In this document: positions 33,081 through 42,170 of the stretch, piece by piece
How positions within the stretch are numbered: the stretch's first letter is position 1
How the letters are laid out: each line of letters opens with the position of its first letter
DNA from: Variovorax brevis
GTDB taxonomy: Bacteria > Pseudomonadota > Gammaproteobacteria > Burkholderiales > Burkholderiaceae_C
Direction: 5' to 3'
Assembly: GCF_030317105.1 (NCBI RefSeq)
Contig: NZ_JASZYG010000009.1
Span: 169,420 to 233,419, forward strand
Length of the DNA stretch: 64,000 bases
Notes under the pieces: generated by a model
Seen by the model: only the letters and a program-made list of their open reading frames with translations
Told to the model about the DNA's origin: nothing
The model's database searches: none
Translations under genes and position numbers: made by a program

Positions 33081-34126
33081 GATGCGTTTTTCTTGCGTGC
33101 CAGAAGCATGGCATCGCCGTAACTGAAGAAGCGGTATTCGTGGGCGATGGCGTGCGCGTACAGCGCCATGATGTGTTCGTAGCCCGCGAAGGCGCTGACC
33201 AGCATCATCAGCGTGCTCTTGGGCAAATGGAAGTTGGTGACCAGCAGGTCGACGTGCTGGAAGGCAAAGCCCGGCGTGATGAAGATGCGCGTGTCGCCCG
33301 TGCTCTCGCCGCTTTGCGCCCACGATTCGAGCGTGCGCACTGTGGTCGTGCCCACGGCGACCACGCGGCCGCCTCGCGCCTTGCAATCCGCAATGGCTTG
33401 TTGCGTGGCGGGCGGCACGTCGTAGCGCTCGGCGTGCATGGTGTGCTCGGCGATGTTGTCGGTTTTCACCGGCTGGAACGTGCCCGCGCCCACGTGCAAT
33501 GTGACGTTCGCGCGCTGTACGCCACGCGCGTCCAGTTCGGCGAGCAGGGCTTCGTCGAAGTGCAGTGCCGCCGTGGGCGCGGCGACGGCGCCGGGCACCC
33601 GCGCGAACACGGTCTGGTAGCGACGCTCGTCATCCTGCGAATCAGCGTGCGTGATGTAGGGCGGCAGCGGCACGTGGCCGCAGCGCGCCATCAGCGCGTA
33701 GGGGTCTTCGCCTGCATCGCTTTCAAAGCTGAAGCGGAACAGCGCGCCGTCTTCATCAGGCCAGCGGCCCAGCAGGGTCGCGCGAAATCCGCCCACCATG
33801 GCCAGCGTCGTGCCAACGGGCGGCTTCTTGCTGACCTTCATGTGCGCGACGACCTCCTGGCCCTGGAGCACGCGTTCGACCAGCAACTCGAGCTTGCCGC
33901 CCGTCGGCTTTTCGCCGAACAGGCGCGCCTTCACGACCTGCGTGTCGTTGAACACCAGCAGGTCGCCGGCGCGCAAGAGAGAGGGGAGGGTGTTGAAGAT
34001 CCGGTCGACGGGCGTTTCGCCGGTGCCATCGAGCAGGCGCGAGGCGCTGCGTTCGGAGGCGGGATGTTGTGCCACCAGGTCGGGCGGCAAATGAAAATCG
34101 AAATCGGAAAGGGTAAAGCTGCGCAT
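33074..34126 (-). CDS. queA: S-adenosylmethionine:tRNA ribosyltransferase-isomerase
   Basis: QueA transfers and isomerises the ribose of SAM onto preQ1 in tRNA to form epoxyqueuosine, the step after Tgt. The 350-residue length is normal. Conserved blocks are FDFHLPPDLVAQHPA, LLVFNDTQVVKARL, GTFQPV and TNFHLPKSTLMMLVSAFAG. ATG at 34126 starts the fold (MRSFTLSDFDF). It is the first gene of the queA-tgt unit and is divergent from recG with 73 bp between starts. Confidence 0.96.
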   Translation of the reverse strand: MRSFTLSDFDFHLPPDLVAQHPASERSASRLLDGTGETPVDRIFNTLPSLLRAGDLLVFNDTQVVKARLFGEKPTGGKLELLVERVLQGQEVVAHMKVSKKPPVGTTLAMVGGFRATLLGRWPDEDGALFRFSFESDAGEDPYALMARCGHVPLPPYITHADSQDDERRYQTVFARVPGAVAAPTAALHFDEALLAELDARGVQRANVTLHVGAGTFQPVKTDNIAEHTMHAERYDVPPATQQAIADCKARGGRVVAVGTTTVRTLESWAQSGESTGDTRIFITPGFAFQHVDLLVTNFHLPKSTLMMLVSAFAGYEHIMALYAHAIAHEYRFFSYGDAMLLARKKNASC

Positions 34127-34199
34127 GTGCTTGAGGGCCGGACAGGCCCGTGCCAAGTGGCGTGAAAGGAAATGGGAGAGAGGCGGGCAGAATTGTCCC

Positions 34200-36347
34200 A
34201 TGCCCGCTGCTGCCAAGCCCGTCACCTCCCCAAAGCCCGTTGCTCCCGCTGCGCCTTCCGCAACGCCGGCGCCGGCCGCGCCGGGCGCAGGATTGAGCCA
34301 GGTGCAGCGCGCCTTGCGCAAGCTCGGGCTGGTGCGCGACATCGACTTCGCGCTCTACCTGCCCATGCGCTACGAGGACGAGACGCGCATCGTGCGCCTG
34401 GTCGACACGCACGATGGCGACACGGCGCAGATCGAGGCCGTGGTCACCGAATGCGAAGTCGTCTACCGCCCGCGCCGCCAGCTGATCGCCACCGTCGACG
34501 ATGGCAGCGACACCTGCCAGTTGCGCTTCTTCAACTTCTATCCCTCGATGCAAAAGCAGCTCGCTGTCGGCGCCCGCGTGCGGGTGCGAGGCGAATTGCG
34601 CGGTGGCTTCATGGGGCGGCAGATGATGCACCCGGCCGTCAAGGCCGCTGGCACGCAGTTGCCCGAGGCGCTGACGCCCATCTATTCGACGATTGCCGGA
34701 CTGGCGCAGCCGGTGTTGCGGCGCGAAGTGCGCTCGGGACTGGCGCGCGCCGTGCTCGACGAGACCATTCCGCAAAAAGCGGCGTGGCTCCCCGCGTGGG
34801 ACTTGCGGCGATCCCTTTCCTTTCTGCACTACCCCACGCCGGACGTGGCGATGGCCACGCTGGAAGACCACAGCCATCCCGCGTGGCAGCGCATCAAGGC
34901 CGAGGAACTGCTGGCCCAGCAGCTCTCGCAGATGCAGGCACGCAACGAGCGCGCGGCGCAGCGCGCGCCACGGCTGGAACATCGCCACGCGGAGGATTCG
35001 CTGTTCGCCCAATTGCTCGCCGTGCTGCCTTTCGGACTCACCGGCGCGCAGCAGCGGGTGGTGGAGGAAATTGGGCGCGACCTCACGCGTGACCTGCCGA
35101 TGCACCGACTGCTGCAAGGCGATGTCGGTTCCGGCAAGACGGTGGTGGCCGCGCTCGCAGCGGCGCGCTGCATCGACGCCGGGCACCAGTGCGCCCTGAT
35201 GGCACCCACGGAAATCCTGGCGTCCCAGCACTTCGGCAAGCTGGTCGACTGGCTTGATCCGCTGCTGCTCAGCCGCGGCCTGCACGTGGCGTGGCTCACC
35301 GGCAGCCAGAAGAAGAAGGAACGCGACACGATGTCGGCAGCCGTCGAAAGCGGCGAGGCAGCGCTGGTCATCGGCACGCACGCCGTCATTTCGGAGAAGG
35401 TGCGCTTTCGCAACCTGGCGCTGGCCATCATCGACGAGCAGCACCGCTTCGGTGTCGCGCAACGGCTCGCGTTGCGCGGCAAGGCCGGCGGCGACACCGG
35501 CGGCGCGCTGGAGCCGCACCTGTTGATGATGAGCGCCACGCCCATCCCCCGCACGTTGGCCATGAGCTACTACGCCGACCTCGACGTCTCGACGCTGGAC
35601 GAGCTTCCGCCCGGACGCACGCCCGTCGTCACCAAACTGGTCGCCGACCATCGCCGCGATGAAGTCATCGAGCGCATCCAGTCGCAACTCGAACAGGGGC
35701 GGCAGGTGTACTGGGTCTGTCCGCTGATCGAGGAAAGCGAAGCCATCGACCTGCGCAACGCCACCGCCACGCGCGACGAGCTTGCCGACATGCTGGGCGA
35801 GCAGGTCAGCGTCGGCCTGCTGCATTCGCGCATGCCAACGGCGGAGAAGCAGGCGGTGATGGCGGAGTTCACCGCGGGCCGCCTGCAGGTCTTGGTCAGC
35901 ACGACGGTGATCGAAGTGGGCGTGGACGTGCCGAACGCCTCCCTCATGGTCATCGAGCACGCCGAGCGCTTCGGCCTGTCGCAACTGCATCAACTGCGGG
36001 GCCGCGTTGGCCGCGGCGCCGCGGCGTCGGCTTGCGTGCTGCTTTACGCGCCCAACGAAGGTGGCCGCGTCGGCGAGGCTGCCCGCGCCCGCTTGCGCGC
36101 GATGGTGGAAACGGGCGACGGCTTCGAAATTGCCCGACGCGACCTGGAGATCCGGGGCCCCGGCGAATTCCTCGGCGCGCGGCAGTCCGGCGCGCCGCTC
36201 CTGCGCTTTGCCGACCTCACGACCGACACGCTGCTGCTCGACTGGGCACGCGACCTGGCACCACGCATGCTCGCGCAGCATCCGGCGCTGGCGCAACGTC
36301 ATATCGACCGCTGGCTGGGCACGAAAGCGGAATACCTGAAAGCCTGA
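34200..36347 (+). CDS. recG: ATP-dependent DNA helicase RecG
   Basis: RecG is a DNA translocase that remodels stalled replication forks and Holliday junctions. The 715-residue protein has the wedge/OB domain in its N-terminal 270 residues, Walker A GDVGSGKT at 307-314, DEQH (motif II) in AIIDEQHRFG, SATPIPRTLA (motif III), and motifs V-VI in VIEVGVDVPNA ... QLHQLRGRVGRG. The first 30 residues are a Pro/Ala-rich extension not found in E. coli. ATG at 34200 is used. Confidence 0.96.
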   Translation: MPAAAKPVTSPKPVAPAAPSATPAPAAPGAGLSQVQRALRKLGLVRDIDFALYLPMRYEDETRIVRLVDTHDGDTAQIEAVVTECEVVYRPRRQLIATVDDGSDTCQLRFFNFYPSMQKQLAVGARVRVRGELRGGFMGRQMMHPAVKAAGTQLPEALTPIYSTIAGLAQPVLRREVRSGLARAVLDETIPQKAAWLPAWDLRRSLSFLHYPTPDVAMATLEDHSHPAWQRIKAEELLAQQLSQMQARNERAAQRAPRLEHRHAEDSLFAQLLAVLPFGLTGAQQRVVEEIGRDLTRDLPMHRLLQGDVGSGKTVVAALAAARCIDAGHQCALMAPTEILASQHFGKLVDWLDPLLLSRGLHVAWLTGSQKKKERDTMSAAVESGEAALVIGTHAVISEKVRFRNLALAIIDEQHRFGVAQRLALRGKAGGDTGGALEPHLLMMSATPIPRTLAMSYYADLDVSTLDELPPGRTPVVTKLVADHRRDEVIERIQSQLEQGRQVYWVCPLIEESEAIDLRNATATRDELADMLGEQVSVGLLHSRMPTAEKQAVMAEFTAGRLQVLVSTTVIEVGVDVPNASLMVIEHAERFGLSQLHQLRGRVGRGAAASACVLLYAPNEGGRVGEAARARLRAMVETGDGFEIARRDLEIRGPGEFLGARQSGAPLLRFADLTTDTLLLDWARDLAPRMLAQHPALAQRHIDRWLGTKAEYLKA

Positions 36348-36467
36348 TTGGCTACGATTTGCAACGCAGCCCGCGCCCGCATGGCGCGCGCCAGAGGAAA
36401 GCGCCCCTTCATCGGTATTGACCGTAGTGATCAGCGCCCAAGAGCCTGCGCATAATTGACGCAAGCT

Positions 36468-37433
36468 ATGACCCTCACCGAACTCAAATACATCGTTGCG
36501 GTCGCGCGGGAGCGCCACTTCGGCAAAGCCGCCGAAGCCTGCTTCGTGTCTCAGCCCACCCTGTCGGTTGCGATCAAGAAGCTGGAAGACGAACTGGAGG
36601 TCAAGCTCTTCGAGCGCAGCGCCGGCGAGGTCACCGTCACGCCGCTTGGCGAGCAGATCGTGCAACAGGCGCAGAGCGTGCTCGACCAGGCCGCCAGCAT
36701 CAAGGAGATCGCCAAGCGCGGCAAGGACCCGCTGGCCGGTCCGCTGACGCTGGGTGTCATCTACACCATCGGGCCCTACCTGCTGCCCGACCTGGTGCGT
36801 CAGAACATCCAGCGCACGCCGCAGATGCCACTGATGCTGCAGGAGAACTTCACCGCCAAGCTGCTGGACATGCTGCGCGCCGGCGAAATCGATTGCGCCA
36901 TCATGGCCGAGCCCTTTCCGGACACGGGCCTTGCCATTGCACCGTTGTACGACGAGCCTTTCATGGCGGCGCTGCCCGCGCACCACGCGCTGGCGCAGCA
37001 GGAGTCGATCACCTCCGACGAACTCAAGAGCGAGACCATGCTGCTGCTGGGCACCGGTCACTGCTTTCGCGACCACGTGCTCGAGGTGTGCCCGGAGTTC
37101 GCGCGCTTCTCGAGCAATGCGGAAGGCATTCGCAAGAGCTTCGAGGGTTCGTCGCTGGAAACCATCAAGCACATGGTGGCTTCGGGAATGGGCGTCACGC
37201 TGGTGCCGCGCCTTTCGGTGCCGGCCGATGCACTCAAGCCGCGGCCCAGGGGCCGCAAGGACCTGGAGCCGATGGTGCGCTACCTGCCGGTTCGCGACGC
37301 CGAGAATCGGGCCCCGCCGACGCGTCGCGTGGTGCTCGCATGGCGCCGCAGCTTCACCCGCTATGAGGCCATTGCTTCCTTGCGCAATGCCATCTACGCC
37401 TGTGAATTGCCGGGCGTTCAGCGCCTGTCCTGA
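36468..37433 (+). CDS. oxyR: Hydrogen-peroxide-sensing LysR-type regulator OxyR
   Basis: This is a 321-residue LysR-type regulator with a winged helix at residues 1-60 (FGKAAEACFVSQPTLSVAIKKLEDEL). The redox pair is C199 and C208 in GTGHCFRDHVLEVCPE, at exactly the E. coli OxyR positions. Oxidation by H2O2 joins the two cysteines and switches on defence genes. The next gene, dps, is a classic OxyR target. ATG at 36468 was chosen; a TTG four codons upstream is less likely. Confidence 0.95.
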   Translation: MTLTELKYIVAVARERHFGKAAEACFVSQPTLSVAIKKLEDELEVKLFERSAGEVTVTPLGEQIVQQAQSVLDQAASIKEIAKRGKDPLAGPLTLGVIYTIGPYLLPDLVRQNIQRTPQMPLMLQENFTAKLLDMLRAGEIDCAIMAEPFPDTGLAIAPLYDEPFMAALPAHHALAQQESITSDELKSETMLLLGTGHCFRDHVLEVCPEFARFSSNAEGIRKSFEGSSLETIKHMVASGMGVTLVPRLSVPADALKPRPRGRKDLEPMVRYLPVRDAENRAPPTRRVVLAWRRSFTRYEAIASLRNAIYACELPGVQRLS

Positions 37434-37538
37434 GTGAGGGATCGATCGGGGCCATAGCCTGAGCCTGTTGCAGGCCGGCTGCGTCGCTCCTACATTTGCG
37501 CCTCCTCCTGCAACTCTCTGAACAAGGAACCAGCCGCC

Positions 37539-38132
37539 ATGGCCAAAGCTGCGAAGAAAACCAAGTCGTCGATTCCTGCTTCTCCGGCATCTTCCGCCGG
37601 AAAGGTTCCGGGCAAGGGAGGCACGCGGGTCGCGGAGGAATCCGGCAGCCGCAGCGCGCCGATCATCAACATCGGGATCGAGCGTCAGGATCGGGCGGCC
37701 ATCGCCGAGGGCTTGAGCCGCGTCCTGGCCGACACCTACACGCTCTACCTCACCACGCACAACTTCCACTGGAACGTGACGGGGCCGCACTTCAACTCGC
37801 TGCACGCGATGTTCATGGCGCAATACACCGAGTTGTGGACTTCCACCGACGTGCTGGCCGAGCGCATCCGCGCACTGGGCCACTATGCGCCGGGCTCGTA
37901 CGCCGAGTTCAGCAAGATTGCCACGGTGCCGGACGTGCCGCAGCACCCGCCCAAGGCGATGGAAATGGTGCGCATCCTTGTCAAGGGACACGAAACCGTT
38001 TCGCGCATCGCGCGCGAATTCATTCCCGTGGCGCAGCAGGCCGGCGACGACCCGACGGCCGACATGCTGACCGCGCGTTGCACCGTGCACGACCAGACGG
38101 CCTGGATGCTGCGCTCCTTGCTGGAAGAATAG
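37539..38132 (+). CDS. dps: Dps-family DNA-protecting ferritin
   Basis: Dps forms a dodecamer that stores iron and shields DNA by using H2O2 to oxidise Fe(II). All four ferroxidase residues are present: H77, H89, D104 and E108 (E. coli H51, H63, D78, E82). The protein is 197 residues, about 30 longer than E. coli Dps, because of a Lys/Ser/Pro-rich N-terminal tail that could bind DNA. It follows oxyR by 105 bp in the same direction, which fits peroxide induction. No clear OxyR box was identified. Confidence 0.94.
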   Translation: MAKAAKKTKSSIPASPASSAGKVPGKGGTRVAEESGSRSAPIINIGIERQDRAAIAEGLSRVLADTYTLYLTTHNFHWNVTGPHFNSLHAMFMAQYTELWTSTDVLAERIRALGHYAPGSYAEFSKIATVPDVPQHPPKAMEMVRILVKGHETVSRIAREFIPVAQQAGDDPTADMLTARCTVHDQTAWMLRSLLEE

Positions 38133-38150
38133 GGGCTTTGCATTTGGCGC

Positions 38151-39011
38151 ATGTCCCGATCCCGCACCGCCCTCTACCTTGACCTGATCCGCTGGAACCG
38201 CCCTGCCGGCTGGCTGCTCCTTTTGTGGCCGACGCTCGGCGCGCTCTGGTTTGCAGCCGACGGCTGGCCGGGCTGGCACCTGCTGTTCGTGTTCGTGGCC
38301 GGGACCATCCTCATGCGCAGCGCCGGCTGCTGCGTCAACGATGTGGCCGACCGGGATTTCGACCGGCACGTCAAGCGAACCGCGGCGCGCCCGGTGACCA
38401 GCGGCGCGATCTCCGTCAAGCAGGCGCTGGTGTTCGGTGCCGTGCTGGCGCTTGTGGCCTTCGGCCTCGTGCTCACGACCAACCGCGTGACGGTGCTGTG
38501 GTCTTTCGCGGCGCTGGCCGTGACACTGTTCTATCCATTTGCCAAGCGCTTCTTTGCCATTCCACAGGCTGTTCTTGGCATCGCCTTCAGCTTCGGCATT
38601 CCGATGGCCTTTGCCGCCGTGCAGGGTGAAGTGCCGGCTCTTGCGTGGTGGCTGCTGCTCGGCAACCTGTTCTGGGTGCTGGCCTACGACACCGAGTACG
38701 CGATGGTCGACCGCGATGACGACCTGAAGATCGGCATGAAGACCTCCGCCATCACCTTCGGACGCTTCGACGTCGCGGCGGTGATGCTGAGCTACGCGAT
38801 CTTTCTGGCGGTGTGGGCCGTCCTGGGTTCAAGCCGCGCGCTCGGCCCGGTGTTCTATCTCGCCATCGCACTGGCGGCGGCGCAGGCCTTTTGGCACTGG
38901 CGCCTGATCCGCGACCGCACGCGCGACGGTTGCTTCAAGGCCTTCCGGCTGAACCACTGGCTGGGCTTTACCGTATTTGCGGGCATCGTCGCCGGTTATG
39001 CCCTGCGCTGA
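38151..39011 (+). CDS. ubiA: 4-hydroxybenzoate polyprenyltransferase
   Basis: UbiA attaches the polyprenyl chain to 4-hydroxybenzoate in ubiquinone synthesis, in the inner membrane. The 286-residue protein has about eight helices. The two Asp-rich Mg-prenyl-diphosphate motifs are NDVADRDFD (63-71) and DTEYAMVDRDDD. ATG at 38151 is 19 bp after the dps stop. It converges on proC. Confidence 0.95.
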   Translation: MSRSRTALYLDLIRWNRPAGWLLLLWPTLGALWFAADGWPGWHLLFVFVAGTILMRSAGCCVNDVADRDFDRHVKRTAARPVTSGAISVKQALVFGAVLALVAFGLVLTTNRVTVLWSFAALAVTLFYPFAKRFFAIPQAVLGIAFSFGIPMAFAAVQGEVPALAWWLLLGNLFWVLAYDTEYAMVDRDDDLKIGMKTSAITFGRFDVAAVMLSYAIFLAVWAVLGSSRALGPVFYLAIALAAAQAFWHWRLIRDRTRDGCFKAFRLNHWLGFTVFAGIVAGYALR

Positions 39012-39020
39012 AGCGTCTTA

Positions 39021-39869
39021 TCAGGCGCGACCGAATTCGTCGCCCAGTTCGCCGGCGCGCTGCTGCGCGGCCTTGAGCGCCTTGATGAACGACGCCTGCA
39101 CGCGATCGCTCTCCATGGAGGTGATCGCCGCGTAGGTCGTGCCGCCCTTGGAGGTCACGCGCTCGCGCATCACCTCCAGCGAATCCTCGGAGGCGTGCGC
39201 CAGCGCCGATGCGCCGGCAAAGGTGGTCACGGCCAAGTGCCGCGCCTGCTCATAGGTTAGGCCCATGTCCACGCCGGCCTTGGCCATCGTCTCCAGGAAA
39301 TAGAAGACGTAGGCCGGCCCCGAACCCGAGAGCGCGGTGACGGCGTCGAGTTGCGCCTCATGTTCGAGCCACAGCAACTCGCCCGTGGGCACCAGCAGGG
39401 TCTCGACCTGGCGACGGTCCGCCACGCTGACGGCCGCGCCTGCGTACAAACCAGTCATGCCCTTGCCGATCAGCGCTGGCGTGTTGGGCATGGCGCGGGC
39501 CACGCGTTCGGTTCCAAGCCATTGGGCGATGCTGTCCGAGCGGATGCCAGCGGCCACGCTCAGGTGCAGCGCATCGCCGGCGAACGGGGCGACGGGGGCT
39601 GCCGCTTCCCGGAAGCTCTGGGGCTTCACGGCCCACACGACCACCTGTGCATTGGCGAGTTGGGCGTCGGCAGCGGCAGCGGTTTGCACGCCGAACTGGA
39701 TTTCGAGCCGAACGCGGGCATCGAGAAAGGGCTCCACCACCTGGATGCGATCGGCCGCCATGCCCTGTTCGATCAGGCCGCCGATGATCGCCGAGGCCAT
39801 GTTCCCGCCCCCGATGAATGCGATTCGGGCGGTGTCTTGTGAGCTGATGGGAGGGATCGAAACGGTCAT
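39021..39869 (-). CDS. proC: Pyrroline-5-carboxylate reductase
   Basis: ProC reduces 1-pyrroline-5-carboxylate to proline with NAD(P)H. The 282-residue protein has the Rossmann motif FIGGGNMASAIIGGL near residue 16, VWAVKPQ, MPNTPALIGKGMTGL, and the signature ALSGSGPAYVFYFLETMAKAGV. ATG at 39869 adds a ten-residue leader before the fold; the frame is open further upstream. It is divergent from the rplN operon. Confidence 0.95.
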   Translation of the reverse strand: MTVSIPPISSQDTARIAFIGGGNMASAIIGGLIEQGMAADRIQVVEPFLDARVRLEIQFGVQTAAAADAQLANAQVVVWAVKPQSFREAAAPVAPFAGDALHLSVAAGIRSDSIAQWLGTERVARAMPNTPALIGKGMTGLYAGAAVSVADRRQVETLLVPTGELLWLEHEAQLDAVTALSGSGPAYVFYFLETMAKAGVDMGLTYEQARHLAVTTFAGASALAHASEDSLEVMRERVTSKGGTTYAAITSMESDRVQASFIKALKAAQQRAGELGDEFGRA

Positions 39870-40177
39870 GGCACAAGTGTAGGCCCATGCCCTGAACCTA
39901 CCGAATGTCCCCGCGCGCCAACCGTTGTGGCTGTTTTGCGACAATCCGGTCTTGCGCCGTCTTCCCTCTGAAATGCGCCAAAAGCTGCTTCTCAGATTGC
40001 CAAGTAGTTGACAGCAGTATTAACCCGTGCCAAAATCGCTGGCTTCGCTTCAAAAAGGCGGAGCTTCTGCCCAACGGATGCCTCTCGAGTGGTTCGAGAT
40101 GCGGACGACGGGCCCAAGACTGACTGAGGCCGACTCGCTTTTGAGTCGACATCGGTACAAGTTGGGAACTACGAACA
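39870..40177. other. 308-bp gene-free spacer between proC and rplN
   Basis: This spacer separates the divergent proC and rplN starts. It contains one good sigma-70-like promoter reading toward rplN (40008-40036) and about 140 bp of untranslated leader. I see no further open frame, RNA gene or repeat of note. Confidence 0.7.
40008..40036 (+). promoter_or_regulatory. Sigma-70-type promoter of the rplN ribosomal-protein operon
   Basis: A consensus -35 TTGACA (40008-40013) is followed by a 17-bp spacer and a CAAAAT -10-like element (40031-40036, four of six matches). Transcription would begin near 40043, leaving a leader of about 135 nt before rplN. Such a leader is long enough to hold a translational control site. 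Confidence 0.65.
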
Positions 40178-40546
40178 ATGATCCAAACTGAATCCCGGCT
40201 CGAAGTAGCCGACAACACGGGCGCGAAATCCGTCCTGTGTATCAAGGTGCTTGGCGGCTCCAAGCGTCGCTACGCCAGCGTGGGCGACGTCATCAAGGTC
40301 AGCATCAAAGAAGCTGCACCCCGTGGCCGCGTCAAGAAGGGCGAAATCTACAGCGCTGTTGTGGTTCGCACCGCCAAGGGCATCCGTCGCGCCGACGGTT
40401 CGCTCGTCAAGTTCGATGGCAACGCCGCCGTGTTGCTGAACGCCAAGCTCGAGCCCATCGGCACGCGCATCTTTGGACCGGTTACGCGCGAACTGCGCAC
40501 CGAAAAGTTCATGAAGATCGTGTCGCTGGCACCCGAAGTTCTCTAA
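40178..40546 (+). CDS. rplN: 50S ribosomal protein L14
   Basis: This is a 122-residue protein with the full L14 sequence (MIQTESRLEVADNTGAK ... VTRELRTEKFMKIVSLAPEVL). L14 sits at the 30S-50S interface and contacts L19. It is the first gene of the block; in E. coli it opens the spc operon. It is followed by rplX after 12 bp. Confidence 0.98.
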   Translation: MIQTESRLEVADNTGAKSVLCIKVLGGSKRRYASVGDVIKVSIKEAAPRGRVKKGEIYSAVVVRTAKGIRRADGSLVKFDGNAAVLLNAKLEPIGTRIFGPVTRELRTEKFMKIVSLAPEVL

Positions 40547-40558
40547 GGATTCAACGCC

Positions 40559-40876
40559 ATGAACAAGATTCGCAAAGGCGACCAGGTCATCGTGTTGGCC
40601 GGTCGTGACAAGGGCAAGCGCGGCACCGTGTCGCTGCGTTCGGATGACTCGCATCTGATCGTCGACGGCATCAACCTCGTCAAGAAGCACACCAAGCCGA
40701 ACCCCATGAAGGGTACGACCGGTGGCATCGTCGAGAAGACCATGCCGATTCATCAATCCAACGTGGCAATCTTCAATGCCGCGACCGGCAAGGCCGATCG
40801 CGTGGGCATCAAGGTTACCGACGGCAAGCGCGTGCGGGTCTACAAGTCCAGCGGCGAAGAAATCAAGGTCGCGTAA
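40559..40876 (+). CDS. rplX: 50S ribosomal protein L24
   Basis: This 105-residue protein has the KOW motif at its start (MNKIRKGDQVIVLAGRDKGKRGTV). L24 initiates 50S assembly by binding the 5' end of 23S rRNA. It is 12 bp after rplN and 9 bp before rplE. Confidence 0.98.
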   Translation: MNKIRKGDQVIVLAGRDKGKRGTVSLRSDDSHLIVDGINLVKKHTKPNPMKGTTGGIVEKTMPIHQSNVAIFNAATGKADRVGIKVTDGKRVRVYKSSGEEIKVA

Positions 40877-40885
40877 GAGGTCCAC

Positions 40886-41425
40886 ATGGCACGTCTCCAA
40901 CAACACTATCGCGAAAAGGTCGCCAAAGAGCTGACCGAGAAGTTCGGCTACAAGTCGGCTATGCAGGTCCCGCGCCTGACCAAGATCACCCTGAACATGG
41001 GTGTTGGCGAAGCTGTCGCCGACAAGAAGGTCCTGGACAACGCCGTCGCCGACCTGACCAAGATCGCTGGCCAGAAGCCCGTCGTCACCAAGTCGAAGAA
41101 GGCCATCGCCGGCTTCAAGATCCGTGAGCAACAGCCCATCGGCTGCATGGTCACGCTGCGTGGCGTCCAGATGTATGAATTCCTGGACCGTTTCGTGACC
41201 GTGGCCCTGCCGCGCGTGCGTGACTTCCGTGGTATCTCCGGTCGCGCATTCGACGGCCGTGGCAACTACAACATCGGCGTCAAGGAACAGATCATTTTCC
41301 CCGAGATCGAGTACGACAAGGTTGATGCCCTGCGCGGTCTGAATATCAGCATCACGACGACGGCCAAGACCGACGAAGAAGCCAAGGCGCTTCTCGCTGG
41401 CTTCCGTTTCCCGTTCAAGAACTGA
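40886..41425 (+). CDS. rplE: 50S ribosomal protein L5
   Basis: This 179-residue protein matches L5 throughout (LTKITLNMGVGEAV, FRGISGRAFDGRGNYNIGVKEQIIFPEI). L5 binds 5S rRNA and the P-site tRNA. Its length is the same as in E. coli. Confidence 0.98.
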   Translation: MARLQQHYREKVAKELTEKFGYKSAMQVPRLTKITLNMGVGEAVADKKVLDNAVADLTKIAGQKPVVTKSKKAIAGFKIREQQPIGCMVTLRGVQMYEFLDRFVTVALPRVRDFRGISGRAFDGRGNYNIGVKEQIIFPEIEYDKVDALRGLNISITTTAKTDEEAKALLAGFRFPFKN

Positions 41426-41432
41426 GGCGACC

Positions 41433-41738
41433 ATGGCTAAAGCATCCCTGATCCAGCGCGAACTCAAGCGCGACAACCTGGTCGCCAAGTACGCCGCAAA
41501 GCACGCCGAACTGAAGGCGATTGCCAACGACTTCAAGAAGAGCGACGAAGAACGCGCCGCTGCACGCCTCGGCCTGCAAAAGCTGCCGCGCAACGCGAAC
41601 CCCACGCGTCAGCGCAACCGTTGCGAAATCACCGGTCGTCCCCGCGGCACCTTCCGCCAATTCGGTCTGGCCCGCGCCAAGATCCGCGAACTGGCATTCA
41701 ACGGCGACATCCCCGGTGTCACCAAGGCCAGCTGGTAA
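41433..41738 (+). CDS. rpsN: 30S ribosomal protein S14
   Basis: This 101-residue S14 is of the long, zinc-free type, as in E. coli. It has no CxxC pairs and carries RCEITGRPRGTFRQFGLARAKIRELA. S14 is needed for assembly of the 30S head. It follows rplE by seven bases. Confidence 0.98.
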   Translation: MAKASLIQRELKRDNLVAKYAAKHAELKAIANDFKKSDEERAAARLGLQKLPRNANPTRQRNRCEITGRPRGTFRQFGLARAKIRELAFNGDIPGVTKASW

Positions 41739-41758
41739 GCCAGGCAGGAGCAAACAAC

Positions 41759-42154
41759 ATGAGCATGAGTGATCCCATTGCCGACTTGCTGACGCGTATC
41801 CGTAACGCGCAGATGGTGGCGAAGCCCACCGTGTCGGTCCCGTCTTCCAAGGTGAAGATCGCGATCGCACAAGTCCTGAAGGACGAAGGCTATATCGACG
41901 GTTTCGAAGTCAAGACCGAAGCCGGCAAGAGCGAACTTGAAATCGCCTTGAAGTACTACGCTGGCCGCCCGGTCATCGAACGCATCGAACGCGTGAGCCG
42001 CCCCGGCCTGCGCGTCTACAAGGCCAGCGCTGCGATTCCGCAAGTGCAGAACGGCCTTGGCGTTGCCATCGTGACCACGCCCCAGGGCGTGATGACGGAC
42101 CGCAAGGCCCGCGCCAACGGTGTTGGTGGCGAAGTCCTGTGCTACGTCGCCTAA
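41759..42154 (+). CDS. rpsH: 30S ribosomal protein S8
   Basis: This is a 131-residue S8 starting MSMSDPIADLLTRIRNAQ. S8 binds helix 21 of 16S rRNA and in E. coli represses the spc operon by binding a mimic at the rplE start. The ATG at 41759 has GGCAGGAG upstream; a longer frame to 41621 lies inside rpsN and is not used. Confidence 0.98.
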   Translation: MSMSDPIADLLTRIRNAQMVAKPTVSVPSSKVKIAIAQVLKDEGYIDGFEVKTEAGKSELEIALKYYAGRPVIERIERVSRPGLRVYKASAAIPQVQNGLGVAIVTTPQGVMTDRKARANGVGGEVLCYVA

Positions 42155-42170
42155 TCGAGGAGATCAAGAA

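Noticed and set aside
37434..37538. OxyR-binding site upstream of dps
   Set aside because: The spacer was read for the spaced ATAG/CTAT pattern and no convincing match was found, so no operator is claimed.
33756..38369. A minus-strand open frame of about 1,537 codons
   Set aside because: It lies antisense to queA-end, recG, oxyR and dps, all well conserved. Its translation is low-complexity Arg/His/Gly-rich sequence typical of the antisense of high-GC genes.
40169..41605. Long minus-strand frame opposite rplN, rplX and rplE
   Set aside because: Ribosomal proteins on the plus strand are certain. The antisense frame is a codon-bias artefact.
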